Origin: Pelagibacteraceae bacterium AG-426-M19
GTDB lineage: Bacteria > Pseudomonadota > Alphaproteobacteria > Pelagibacterales > Pelagibacteraceae
DNA: 64,000 nucleotides
Direction: 5' to 3'
Assembly: GCA_003210025.1 (NCBI GenBank)
Contig: QCNW01000001.1
Span: 124,001 to 188,000, forward strand
Both the position numbers and the translations under genes were made by a program. The notes under the pieces were generated by a model, which did not search any database, was not told where the DNA came from, and worked only from the letters and a program-made list of their open reading frames with translations. Below are positions 51,840 to 59,740 of the stretch, piece after piece. Within the stretch, counting starts at the first letter, position 1, and each line of letters starts with the position of its first letter.

Positions 51840-52533
51840 TTTTCTCTCCTATTACAAAAGCAATAGTTCCAGCTACAAATCCACCAATCAAAACACACCA
51901 ATCAGGACTAATAAGATAAAATAAGGGTCCTAAGATAGCTCCTAAAATTATTGAAACATTTAACTGTATAGACTTCATCACCCCAATCATTGTACAAGTA
52001 AAATAAATTGGATTAATAATAGCTAGTCCAATCATCATTTCTCTATTTAAGAAATCAGCTGAATAATAACCTAAAATAGTTGAAAAAATTGCTATCAACC
52101 AAGTTGCAGTTCCAATCCCTATCCAAAAATCGACTCTATATTTTTTTTCAATTTCTTTATAATTATTTTTTAGAATTAACCACGAAGATACTGCAACAAA
52201 ATGACATGAAAGATAATACTTCCATCTCGGTTGGCTTTGATGTTTTAATAATGGCATTAAAGATACAGTCATCGGATACAATCTTGCATTCACTAACCAA
52301 ACTGCAAAAAATAAATTAAGTAACGAAACTCCAATCAAAATCGATTCTGCCATCACAAGTGAACCAGGTAAAGCATAAGTTAAAAAAGTAGAAAAAATAC
52401 TTTCTTGAATTGTAAAGCCTAAATTTTTAAGTAGCGCACCTATTGCTAAAAAACTTAAACCAAGTGCAATTGCAGGGCTATCGAATTCTTTTGCACAAAG
52501 AATTCCTTTAAAAAAATATTTTGAATTAATCAT
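51829..52533 (-). CDS. azlC: branched-chain amino acid export protein, AzlC family
   Basis: Inner-membrane protein, 234 residues. The conserved opening FFKGILCAKEFDSPAIALGLSFLAIGALLKNLGF and the central FFAVWLVNARLYPMTVSLMPLL match AzlC/YgaZ. Its start overlaps the stop of the LivF-like gene by four bases, so an exporter is translationally coupled to an importer operon. It may act as overflow valve for the amino acids or analogs brought in. Confidence 0.88.
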   Translation of the reverse strand: MINSKYFFKGILCAKEFDSPAIALGLSFLAIGALLKNLGFTIQESIFSTFLTYALPGSLVMAESILIGVSLLNLFFAVWLVNARLYPMTVSLMPLLKHQSQPRWKYYLSCHFVAVSSWLILKNNYKEIEKKYRVDFWIGIGTATWLIAIFSTILGYYSADFLNREMMIGLAIINPIYFTCTMIGVMKSIQLNVSIILGAILGPLFYLISPDWCVLIGGFVAGTIAFVIGEKNVS

Positions 52534-53315
52534 CCGCCTAAGAATAGACGTCCAACATCATCATTTTTAAGTAAATCATCACCTCTTCCGGCTATTGCCG
52601 TTTGTCCAGATACTAATACATATCCAATATCAGAAAACTCTAGACCTTTTTTGGCATTTTGCTCAACTAGAATAATTGTTTTCTTTTCATTTTTTTGTAA
52701 GTCTCCCAAAATTTCAAATACCATATCAATATATCTTGGCTCCAATCCAATAGAAGGTTCATCGACCAGAAGAACAGAGGGCTTCATTACTAAAGCTCTA
52801 GATATTTCTAATAATCTTCTTTCTCCACCTGATAATACTTTTGCCGGTTGATTTCTTCTATTCCTTAATCTTTCGTATTTATCTAAAATCTTTTCTGCTT
52901 CTTGATATGACTCTTCGGTTTTATCTTTGATAAAACCTCCCATTAACAAATTTTCCTCAACAGTCATATCTGGAAAAACTGAATTATCTTGTAGGATATA
53001 AGCTATACCAACTGACTTTAATTTTTCAGCTGGAGTTAAATTTGTTATTTCTTTTCCATCAATTTCTATTTTGCCAGAAAAAATATTTGTAAATCCATAT
53101 ATTGAGTGAAGTATTGTTGATTTACCTGCTCCATTAGGACCAATTAAACATAATGATTGTGCTTTGCTTACAAATAAATCAAAATTATGTAAAATTTCCA
53201 TTTTACCATATCCAGCATTCAAATTTTTTATTGTTAAATGAGTATCTTCAGAAGATAAGTTTTTTAGGTCTTCTGCACCAGGTGCTTTACCTAAAACTTC
53301 ATATTGATTAGACAT
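52530..53315 (-). CDS. branched-chain amino acid-type ABC ATP-binding protein, LivF-like, system 2
   Basis: Cytoplasmic ATPase, 261 residues with an extra N-terminal stretch of about 24 residues before the first strand (HLTIKNLNAGYGKMEILHNF). Walker A GPNGAGKST, ILQDNSVFPDMTVEENLLMGG, signature LSGGERRLLEISRAL, Walker B VLLVDEPSIGLEP and EQNAKKGLEFSDIGYVL are of the LivF type. It overlaps livG-like by one base and azlC by four. Confidence 0.92.
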   Translation of the reverse strand: MSNQYEVLGKAPGAEDLKNLSSEDTHLTIKNLNAGYGKMEILHNFDLFVSKAQSLCLIGPNGAGKSTILHSIYGFTNIFSGKIEIDGKEITNLTPAEKLKSVGIAYILQDNSVFPDMTVEENLLMGGFIKDKTEESYQEAEKILDKYERLRNRRNQPAKVLSGGERRLLEISRALVMKPSVLLVDEPSIGLEPRYIDMVFEILGDLQKNEKKTIILVEQNAKKGLEFSDIGYVLVSGQTAIAGRGDDLLKNDDVGRLFLGG

Positions 53316-54055
53316 TATTGAGCCCCCAAATACGCATCTACTACTCTTTTGTCATTTTTAATTTCATCTGGAGTGCCATTTGCAAGCATTTTGCCGTGAG
53401 CAAGGCAAAATATATCTTCAGCTAATTGCATTATTACTCTCATATTGTGTTCAATAACAAGCAATGTAATCCCAAAATCTTGATTAACTTTGATCAATCT
53501 ATCAATAATTCCATTAATTAAAGTAGGATTTATACCTGCTGTTGGCTCGTCTAATAATAGCATTTCTGGTTCATTCATTAGTGCCATTGCAAGTTCTAAT
53601 AATTTTTGTTGGCCAAAAGATAAGTCTCCTGCTCTTAGTTTTCTTTTTTGATACAATCCAACAAAATTAAGTAAGTTTTCTGCTTTTTCTGTAAGCTCTT
53701 TAGGGATTTTTGAGAATATTTTAAGCAAACTCTCATCACTACCTTTGTGACTAATAAGCATGTTATCTACACAATTTAATTTTCCATATATCCTCGTTTG
53801 TTGAAATGTTCTTAGTAATCCTAGTTTTGCAATTACAGGGACAGGTAACTCTGATACTTCTTTTCCGTTAAACTTAATTGAACCTTTGTCTATTGGATAA
53901 GTACCAACTATCGAATTAAACAATGTAGTTTTTCCAGATCCATTTGGGCCTATAAGACCAACTATTTTTCCTTTTTCAACAGACATTGAAATGTCAACAT
54001 TAGCTTTAACACCACCAAATGATTTACTTACATTGTTGACTTCTAAAATACTCAT
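53315..54055 (-). CDS. branched-chain amino acid-type ABC ATP-binding protein, LivG-like, system 2
   Basis: Cytoplasmic ATPase, 246 residues: Walker A GPNGSGKTT, LGLLRTFQQTRIYGKLNCVDNML, signature LSFGQQKLLELAMALM, Walker B MLLLDEPTAGINP and IEHNMRVIMQLAEDIFCLAHG. The signature motif has LSFGQ instead of LSGGQ, as in many LivG proteins. Coupled to the LivM-like gene by a four-base overlap. Confidence 0.92.
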   Translation of the reverse strand: MSILEVNNVSKSFGGVKANVDISMSVEKGKIVGLIGPNGSGKTTLFNSIVGTYPIDKGSIKFNGKEVSELPVPVIAKLGLLRTFQQTRIYGKLNCVDNMLISHKGSDESLLKIFSKIPKELTEKAENLLNFVGLYQKRKLRAGDLSFGQQKLLELAMALMNEPEMLLLDEPTAGINPTLINGIIDRLIKVNQDFGITLLVIEHNMRVIMQLAEDIFCLAHGKMLANGTPDEIKNDKRVVDAYLGAQ

Positions 54056-55104
54056 TTTAATTCTACCTGTGCTTTTCGATCAGCTTCATCAACAACTTCA
54101 CCAAATCTTTCTGGATATTTTTCTCTCAACCATCCCATTAATCCTTCTGGGAAATAAATTACTATAACTACAATTAAAACTCCTAATGCAACATACTGCC
54201 AACCAAGAAAGAATGTCCAAAAACCCTCTTTAAAAAAGTGAAATAGAGTTGCGCCTATAATTGGGCCCCATAAAGTCCCCTTACCTCCAAGGATTGCCAT
54301 CAAAACCATGAATACTCCCATTTCTCTTCCATCGAATGCAACATCAGTTGAATCGATATAACCAACTAAACCTCCCATTATTCCACCTGCAAGACCACAA
54401 AAGAAAGCTGAAATCATCCATCCAGTTATTTTGTATTTCATAGTCTCAATTCCCATTGCTTCAGCTTTGTCTTCATTATCTCTGATTGCATTAAGAATTA
54501 ATCTAAACCTCGTAGTGTAAATTGCTCTTACAGCAATAAATGTTAGCACAAGTGCTCCAAAACTTAAAAAATAAAAAAATTCACCTCTTGCCTCAAGACC
54601 TCCTATGTTTGGAAAAGGAGGAGTGGTAAAGCCCTGTCCGGCTCCAATAATTTCAATACCTCCAGAAATTTCTCCTGCTGCAACTCCTAAACCTAATGTA
54701 CAAATTGCAAAGTAATGACCTCTTAATCCTAAAATTGCATAACCAATTAATCCTGCAACAATTGTAGGAACAACGGCTGCAACTACCAGACCAACTGCCA
54801 TGCCTTGAAAGAATTGTGAAGGTGTGTGAACGAAAGTTTTTTCACCACCACTTTCTGTCCATTCTGCCAATGGGAAAAACATACCAACTTGAACAGATGC
54901 ACAAAGATACATTCCCAAACCATAAAAAAGAATATTGCCAAATGTGTTGTAGCCCATTTCACCGCCTTGGATATTCCAAGTGGTTGCAAGGACAATTAAT
55001 ACACACAGAATCGATAATTGAACTTTAAAAGCTGGAAAAATAAATGGTGCAACTAAACCAAATACCAAAATTCCTATATATAAAATCCAACTATTTTTGT
55101 TCAT
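54052..55104 (-). CDS. branched-chain amino acid-type ABC permease, LivM-like, system 2
   Basis: Inner-membrane permease, 350 residues. LivM motifs are ATTWNIQGGEMGYNTFGNILFYGLGMYL, GHYFAICTLGLGVAAGEIS, NAIRDNEDKAEAMGIETMKYKITGWMISAFFCGLAGGI and GGKGTLWGPIIGA. A normal-length member, in contrast to the long system-1 copy. Its start lies 14 bases inside the preceding small gene. Confidence 0.9.
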   Translation of the reverse strand: MNKNSWILYIGILVFGLVAPFIFPAFKVQLSILCVLIVLATTWNIQGGEMGYNTFGNILFYGLGMYLCASVQVGMFFPLAEWTESGGEKTFVHTPSQFFQGMAVGLVVAAVVPTIVAGLIGYAILGLRGHYFAICTLGLGVAAGEISGGIEIIGAGQGFTTPPFPNIGGLEARGEFFYFLSFGALVLTFIAVRAIYTTRFRLILNAIRDNEDKAEAMGIETMKYKITGWMISAFFCGLAGGIMGGLVGYIDSTDVAFDGREMGVFMVLMAILGGKGTLWGPIIGATLFHFFKEGFWTFFLGWQYVALGVLIVVIVIYFPEGLMGWLREKYPERFGEVVDEADRKAQVELK

Positions 55105-55273
55105 ACAAACTCTCTATTTTATCTCTAAAATCTTTATCAACTGTAAAATAATGTCCATTTTCTTCATGAAGACTAGATCCTGTTGAATGATATTCATCTA
55201 AATGTTTTTTAAATTTTTCAATATCTATTTCTATCATTTTGCCATTATCGTCTTTAATTTTAGCTTTTCTCAC
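55091..55273 (-). CDS. small protein of unknown function inside the liv operon
   Basis: 60 residues, charged and probably cytoplasmic: MRKAKIKDDNGKMIEIDIEK, then a His-containing middle (LDEYHSTGSSLHEENGHYF) and a C-terminal helix-forming DKDFRDKIESLYEQK. The start is a GTG forming a GTGA overlap with the LivH-like stop (55270-55273), and the stop lies 14 bases inside livM-like. Such coupling on both sides and a sensible composition indicate a real gene. I do not recognise the family. It sits between the two permease genes, so it may be an assembly or regulatory factor for this importer. Confidence 0.72.
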   Translation of the reverse strand: MRKAKIKDDNGKMIEIDIEKFKKHLDEYHSTGSSLHEENGHYFTVDKDFRDKIESLYEQK

Positions 55274-56163
55274 TTTAAATACTCTCTCTTTCTTGAAAGT
55301 TTAAATCTTCTGTAAACTAAAATTAAAACTAATAATAAAAATACTGAACCAATTCTAAATTCAGTACCAAGAATGTAATCTGCAAATTCTTCAAATATTC
55401 CTAATCCCATACCTGACATAGCAACTCCAGGTAAATTTCCTAATCCTGCAACAATTACAATCATAAATGATCTTATAGTGTATGGTAATCCCATGTAAGG
55501 GTGGATCGTAAATGTTATTGAAATTAAAGCTCCTGCTACACCGCATAGTGCAGCATTTATTCCAAAAGTTGCTGCGTAAACTTTTTCAGTATCAACACCT
55601 AATATCTTTGCAGCTCTTGCATTTTGAGCTGTTGCTCTGATAGCACGACCTAATTTTGATCTTTTCATATAAACTACTAAACAAATTGCAAAGACAATAC
55701 TTATAAAAGCAGAAAATATTTTAGAGTTTGGTAAAACAACATTATTATCAAATAGCATTGTAGTTCCATAACCAGAATTAGCTAAAACAACGTCTGCTCC
55801 AAATGCGAAGTTCATTAATTGCATGAAAAGAATACTAATTCCAAATGTTGCCAATATTGAAATAAATAGATCTCTGTCTACAACTTTATTTATTACTAAT
55901 TTATAAATTGCAATTCCAACAAAATACATAATTATAGGAGAAACAATTACTCCCCAGGCTGGATGAATGCCGTAGAGATACATAAAGTATGCAATGTATC
56001 CTCCTAAGATTACAAGGTCTCCCTGTGCAATGTTTATTATATTCATGACACCCCATTGCAGTGCCATTCCATAAGCGATTAATGCAAAAAGTATTCCAAG
56101 TAAAAGTCCATCAAGACATGCTTGAATGGTTATCATTGGATATTGGAAGACTAAAAAATCCAT
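55270..56163 (-). CDS. branched-chain amino acid-type ABC permease, LivH-like, system 2
   Basis: Inner-membrane permease, 297 residues: QACLDGLLLGILFALIAYGMALQWGVMNIINIAQGDLVILGGY is the family-defining N-terminal region. Then RAIRATAQNARAAKILGVDTEKVYAATFGINAALCGVAGALI and IVAGLGNLPGVAMSGMGLGIFEE follow. First membrane gene after the binding protein, behind the terminator hairpin at 56190-56213. Confidence 0.92.
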   Translation of the reverse strand: MDFLVFQYPMITIQACLDGLLLGILFALIAYGMALQWGVMNIINIAQGDLVILGGYIAYFMYLYGIHPAWGVIVSPIIMYFVGIAIYKLVINKVVDRDLFISILATFGISILFMQLMNFAFGADVVLANSGYGTTMLFDNNVVLPNSKIFSAFISIVFAICLVVYMKRSKLGRAIRATAQNARAAKILGVDTEKVYAATFGINAALCGVAGALISITFTIHPYMGLPYTIRSFMIVIVAGLGNLPGVAMSGMGLGIFEEFADYILGTEFRIGSVFLLLVLILVYRRFKLSRKREYLK

Positions 56164-56189
56164 AGTTTAATTTTGATTTTTATAAAAAA

Positions 56190-56213
56190 AAGCCCCCTAT
56201 TTCTAGGGGGCTT
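56190..56213 (-). terminator. hairpin terminator/attenuator after liv system 2 binding-protein gene
   Basis: 10-bp perfect inverted repeat AAGCCCCCTA / TAGGGGGCTT. On the minus strand the loop is GAAA, a stable tetraloop, and a T7 tract follows. It lies 13 bases after the binding-protein stop and 27 before the permease start. Confidence 0.93.
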
Positions 56214-56225
56214 AATTATTTTTTT

Positions 56226-57464
56226 TTATCTTTCAGACCACTTTGGTACTGGGTGTATTAACTCTGCTGAAGCCCATTTTAATGGAGCAACAACTTTATT
56301 TTCACACTTACCAGCATCATCACACATTACTTGAAAAAGTACCATTGGTTTGTCAACATTTTGACCACCAGGTGCAAATTTAATATTTCCATAGAATGTT
56401 TGCATGTTAGTTGCAGCAAGAGCATCTCTTACTTTTTTCTGATCAAAAGTATTTGCTCTTTCAAAAGCATCTTTAAATACTAACAGTGCAGCTGAAGACT
56501 CTGCAGATTGATATGGTGGGTCATAGCCAAATTCTTTTTCAAAATCTGCCGCATATGTCATACCATCTTTAAAGAAATCATCTTTGTAAGTTAATGTTTT
56601 ATGCCATTGAGAAGCACATAATGCATATTGAGAATTTTTACCATGTTGCTTTGATAATTTTGCAGCATCACAGTGTGTCATTGCCAACATCGGAACATCA
56701 ACTTTCATTTCTGAAATTTGTCTTATTGCTGTTAAAGCTCCTTTTGTATGACCTGAAACAACCAATACATCTGGCTTCATTTGTTTTACTTTAACTAATG
56801 TAGCAGCCATATCATTAAGCTCTTTTGGAAGTTTGTCGTCGATTATAATTTCAGATCCAGTTTCTTTAGCAGCATCTAAAATACCTAATCTTACGTCTTG
56901 TGAGAAAGCATCTTGCTCAAAAGCTTGTGCAATTCTTACACCTTTACCACCATTTAATTCAACAGCTGTTCTTATTGCTACATCAAGATATAAGTTTGCT
57001 GGTGCTAATACAGCAAATAGATATTTGTAACCTTTTGTAAATAAAGATCTAGAAGCACCGTTAGCCTCAACCATTGGTACACCATATTTTTCTGTTACTG
57101 GTGCAATTGCTTTTGTCAAACCTGAACTGTATGGCCCAAGCATGAACTCTACTTTATCTTGTGAGATTAATCTTTCTGCAAGCTGAGCTGCTCTTTTTGG
57201 GTTTGACTCATCATCGTAATAAATAATATCAAACTTATAAGTTTTTCCCCCAACTTTTACTCCACCCATGCTGTTAATTCTATCAACAGCCATGTTGTAG
57301 CCGTTTTGAGTATGAACACCATTAGATGAGTATTTTCCAGTTAAAGAGATTGCAGCACCTAAAATAATTTTATCTCCAACTACTTTTGCAAACGATACAA
57401 CTGAAGTTGAAAATAATAATGCTATTGCAGAAACAAATGTAATTAAAATGTTTTTTATTTTCAT
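56226..57464 (-). CDS. branched-chain amino acid/amide-type ABC substrate-binding protein, system 2
   Basis: Periplasmic type I binding protein, 412 residues. Signal peptide MKIKNILITFVSAIALLFST with cleavage after SFA, then IILGAAISLTGKYSSNGVHTQNGYNMAVDRIN. Further motifs are YYDDESNPKRAAQLAERLISQDKVEFMLGPYSSGLTKAI and ASRSLFTKGYKYLFAV. Ribosome site AAAGGGGAATAA lies before the start. It heads the minus-strand liv2 operon. Two Cys-rich spots (CALCASQ, MCDDAGKCENK) are unusual for the family. The ligand may be amino acids, amides or other carboxylates. Confidence 0.9.
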   Translation of the reverse strand: MKIKNILITFVSAIALLFSTSVVSFAKVVGDKIILGAAISLTGKYSSNGVHTQNGYNMAVDRINSMGGVKVGGKTYKFDIIYYDDESNPKRAAQLAERLISQDKVEFMLGPYSSGLTKAIAPVTEKYGVPMVEANGASRSLFTKGYKYLFAVLAPANLYLDVAIRTAVELNGGKGVRIAQAFEQDAFSQDVRLGILDAAKETGSEIIIDDKLPKELNDMAATLVKVKQMKPDVLVVSGHTKGALTAIRQISEMKVDVPMLAMTHCDAAKLSKQHGKNSQYALCASQWHKTLTYKDDFFKDGMTYAADFEKEFGYDPPYQSAESSAALLVFKDAFERANTFDQKKVRDALAATNMQTFYGNIKFAPGGQNVDKPMVLFQVMCDDAGKCENKVVAPLKWASAELIHPVPKWSER

Positions 57465-57552
57465 TTATTCCCCTTTAATTAATTAATTAATAAAGTTTAA
57501 ATTAATAACAAAATTTATTTAATTGCAAGTGGGAGTAGTAGCGCAATATACC

Positions 57553-58167
57553 TTAGTATTGTTGGGTAAATGCAATAATTATTGCAATAAAAATAATTAC
57601 ACAAGCAGAAATTGTATTTATAATTTTAGGATTGGCTTTTATCCAAACAATTAACTTATTAGCTAAAACTGCATAACCAACCAAAGATAGAAAATCTAAT
57701 ACGACATAAGTCGTAATTAAAATAATAAACTGAATAATATAATTAGAATTAAAATCAATAAATTGTGGAAATATAAATGGAAAGAACATCCATGCTTTAG
57801 GACTTGTCCCTGCTACTAAAAATCCATCTTTATAAAATGAAAAAAAACTTTTATCGGAAATATCTTTTGTATTTATATCCTTAGGTCTCGATTTATAAAT
57901 ATCATATGCAAGATATAATAAATAAGCGATACCCAACCATTTTAATGTATTTAAAATTGTTGGATTGTCTGACAAAAAAGATCCGATTACAAAAATTACT
58001 AAAGTTGCCTGAAATATATTTGCAGTTACATCTCCTAACGCAGTCCAAACACACTTTTGAACTCCATAATTCATTGAGTAAGAAATAATTACAATTCTAG
58101 GTGTTCCAGGAGTAATGAACATAAAAATGATAATCTGTAAAAAAAGGATAAAATCTAAGGGAAGCAT
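57553..58167 (-). CDS. LysE/RhtB family transporter
   Basis: Inner-membrane exporter, 204 residues with about six helices: LDFILFLQIIIFMFITPGTPRIVIISYSMNYGVQKCVWTALGDVTAN matches the family opening, which has the conserved PGP-type turn (here PGTP). A central polar loop is near residue 80-115. Relatives export amino acids such as lysine, homoserine or threonine. Transcribed toward the liv2 binding-protein gene with an 88-base gap, so probably separate. Confidence 0.85.
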   Translation of the reverse strand: MLPLDFILFLQIIIFMFITPGTPRIVIISYSMNYGVQKCVWTALGDVTANIFQATLVIFVIGSFLSDNPTILNTLKWLGIAYLLYLAYDIYKSRPKDINTKDISDKSFFSFYKDGFLVAGTSPKAWMFFPFIFPQFIDFNSNYIIQFIILITTYVVLDFLSLVGYAVLANKLIVWIKANPKIINTISACVIIFIAIIIAFTQQY

Positions 58168-58206
58168 TTTGTGGATAGCCCTAAAAAACCGGGAGCTAAA
58201 GATGGC

Positions 58207-58237
58207 TAGATAGGACTATCTAAAAGTGATAATATCA
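58207..58237. promoter_or_regulatory. two adjacent palindromes in a divergent promoter region
   Basis: TAGATAG-GA-CTATCTA (58207-58222) and TGATA-A-TATCA (58227-58237) lie next to each other in the 120-base gap between the LysE-like gene (leftward) and the TIGR03643 gene (rightward). Perfect dyads this close together suggest operator sites rather than an RNA terminator, since the loops are only one or two bases. Confidence 0.4.
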
Positions 58238-58287
58238 TAGCCTTAAGTATTTGCATTAAAATAATTTTTGAAATTTGTTTAATTTTG

Positions 58288-58584
58288 ATGAAAAAAAGTC
58301 ACAGACCTACAACTAGAGTTAAGAATCCAGAACCTCCATTGGAGAGTCCAGATTGGGTCATATGGGCGGCTTGGGCCGATAGGATTACATTTGAAGAAAT
58401 CGAAAAAAAAACCGGTAAGACTGAAAGTGAAGTTATTAAGATTATGAGAAGATCTTTAAAACCCTCTTCTTTTAGATTGTGGAGAAAAAGAGCAAGTTCA
58501 CAAAGCATAAAACACCGAAAAAAATTTGAATACTCAAGAAAATTAATCAAATCAAAGATAAATAAAAACGACTATCTACTATAG
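58288..58584 (+). CDS. TIGR03643 family (DUF2805) protein
   Basis: 98 residues from the ATG at 58288 (a TTG three bases earlier is also in frame). The segment DWVIWAAWADRITFEEIEKKTGKTESEVIKIMRRSLKPSSFRLWRKR is characteristic of this short uncharacterised family: a helix-turn-helix-like unit followed by a basic region (SQSIKHRKKFEYSRKLIKSK). It may bind nucleic acid. No function is established. Followed after 31 bases by the glutaredoxin gene on the same strand. Confidence 0.87.
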   Translation: MKKSHRPTTRVKNPEPPLESPDWVIWAAWADRITFEEIEKKTGKTESEVIKIMRRSLKPSSFRLWRKRASSQSIKHRKKFEYSRKLIKSKINKNDYLL

Positions 58585-58615
58585 TAATTTATAAAACTAA
58601 GATTATATATAATAA

Positions 58616-58870
58616 ATGAAAAAGATTATCGTCTACTCTGGACCAATGTGTGGTTTTTGTGATGCTGCAAAACGTTTACTAACAAGAAATAATTTAAACT
58701 ATACCGAAATAGACGTATCATTGAAAGAAGGTTTAAGGGAAGAAATGATAAAAAAAGCAAATGGCAAAAGAACCATACCTCAAATATTTTTTGACGACTA
58801 TCATGTAGGAGGATATCAAGAGCTAAGAGAACTTGAAAAAGCAGGTAATTTAATTTCTAGCTTAAAATAA
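58616..58870 (+). CDS. grxC: glutaredoxin (GrxC type)
   Basis: Small thiol-disulfide oxidoreductase, 84 residues. The active site reads CGFC (Cys12, Cys15) where classical dithiol glutaredoxins have CPYC. TIPQIFFDDYHVGGYQELRELEKAG is the cis-Pro and glutathione-binding C-terminal part. It ends three bases before the convergent secreted-protein gene. Redox partners may include the MsrA/MsrB enzymes in this window, an inference. Confidence 0.93.
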   Translation: MKKIIVYSGPMCGFCDAAKRLLTRNNLNYTEIDVSLKEGLREEMIKKANGKRTIPQIFFDDYHVGGYQELRELEKAGNLISSLK

Positions 58871-58873
58871 ATT

Positions 58874-59740
58874 TTATTTTATCGTAATAGTTACGATTGG
58901 TTCCTCTGGATAGAAAGAACACATCCCATCATTAGCAGATGGTGTACCAGATCCTTGGCTATTACTTACTTCTTGTACTCCTAAAGCATTTCTTGTTCCA
59001 AATGAAATATCAATAGTTGGTGCAATTAATGACACTGTGTATGGACTGGTTAATTTGTAAATAAATTGTACATCATCAGTAGAAAGTGAAGATCTCATAG
59101 TTCGCATAGCTATTGCAGATGTTAGTTCAGATGCATCTTTAGCATAATTCCAATTCCAACTTGTATTTTTTTGTGAACAACTCGCATTTAAGCATTGTGT
59201 ATAATTCGCTGTACTTTCGTCTGACTGTCTTCCATTAGTCAAATATAAGTTCATTTCTGCATTTGTTCCACCTTCAGCTACTGCAACTTTATGTGTGTAC
59301 TTATCAGTTGCTTCATCGTTTTGATATTGTGAGTCAGCTGTTGCAATAGTTACACAATTATCGGTATCATCAGATCCACCTGTATCAAGTGCACTTTCGG
59401 ATTTAATTTTAAATTTTCTATCAATTGTAACTCTCATATGTGTATAGGTTTCACCTAGTGGTAGTAAAGCTGGATCTCCGTAGGTTGCTGCAGCAGAGCC
59501 AGCACTGACAGAAGCTATATCAACTTCTTTATCTCCACTACCTATCACAACTGCATTATGGCAAGCAGCTGCAGTATTAACATCATCAAAATCTACAACG
59601 GTATAACCAGTACATAATTCTACCTTTCTCATTATTACTTTATATACATCTGTGTTTCCTGTTCCAGTAGCAGCAATTGCAATTTTATTGCATAAAACAA
59701 ACATGAATATAAATAACGTCGTTTTAAAAAGTTTTAACAT
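58874..59740 (-). CDS. secreted protein of unknown function, partner of orphan inverse-autotransporter barrel
   Basis: 288 residues. Signal peptide MLKLFKTTLFIFMFVLCNKI with cleavage near AIAA, then a Gly/Ser/Thr/Asp-rich mature part with several Cys (CTGY, AACHNA, DNCVT, QCLNASCSQ, GMCSFY) and predicted beta content; it ends VTITIK. No family recognised. Its start overlaps the stop of the barrel gene as TAATG, so the two are translationally coupled and probably act together. One possibility is a passenger or surface/fibre subunit provided in trans; this is speculation. Low-complexity polar composition and abundant Thr/Ser suit an extracellular protein. Confidence 0.7.
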   Translation of the reverse strand: MLKLFKTTLFIFMFVLCNKIAIAATGTGNTDVYKVIMRKVELCTGYTVVDFDDVNTAAACHNAVVIGSGDKEVDIASVSAGSAAATYGDPALLPLGETYTHMRVTIDRKFKIKSESALDTGGSDDTDNCVTIATADSQYQNDEATDKYTHKVAVAEGGTNAEMNLYLTNGRQSDESTANYTQCLNASCSQKNTSWNWNYAKDASELTSAIAMRTMRSSLSTDDVQFIYKLTSPYTVSLIAPTIDISFGTRNALGVQEVSNSQGSGTPSANDGMCSFYPEEPIVTITIK

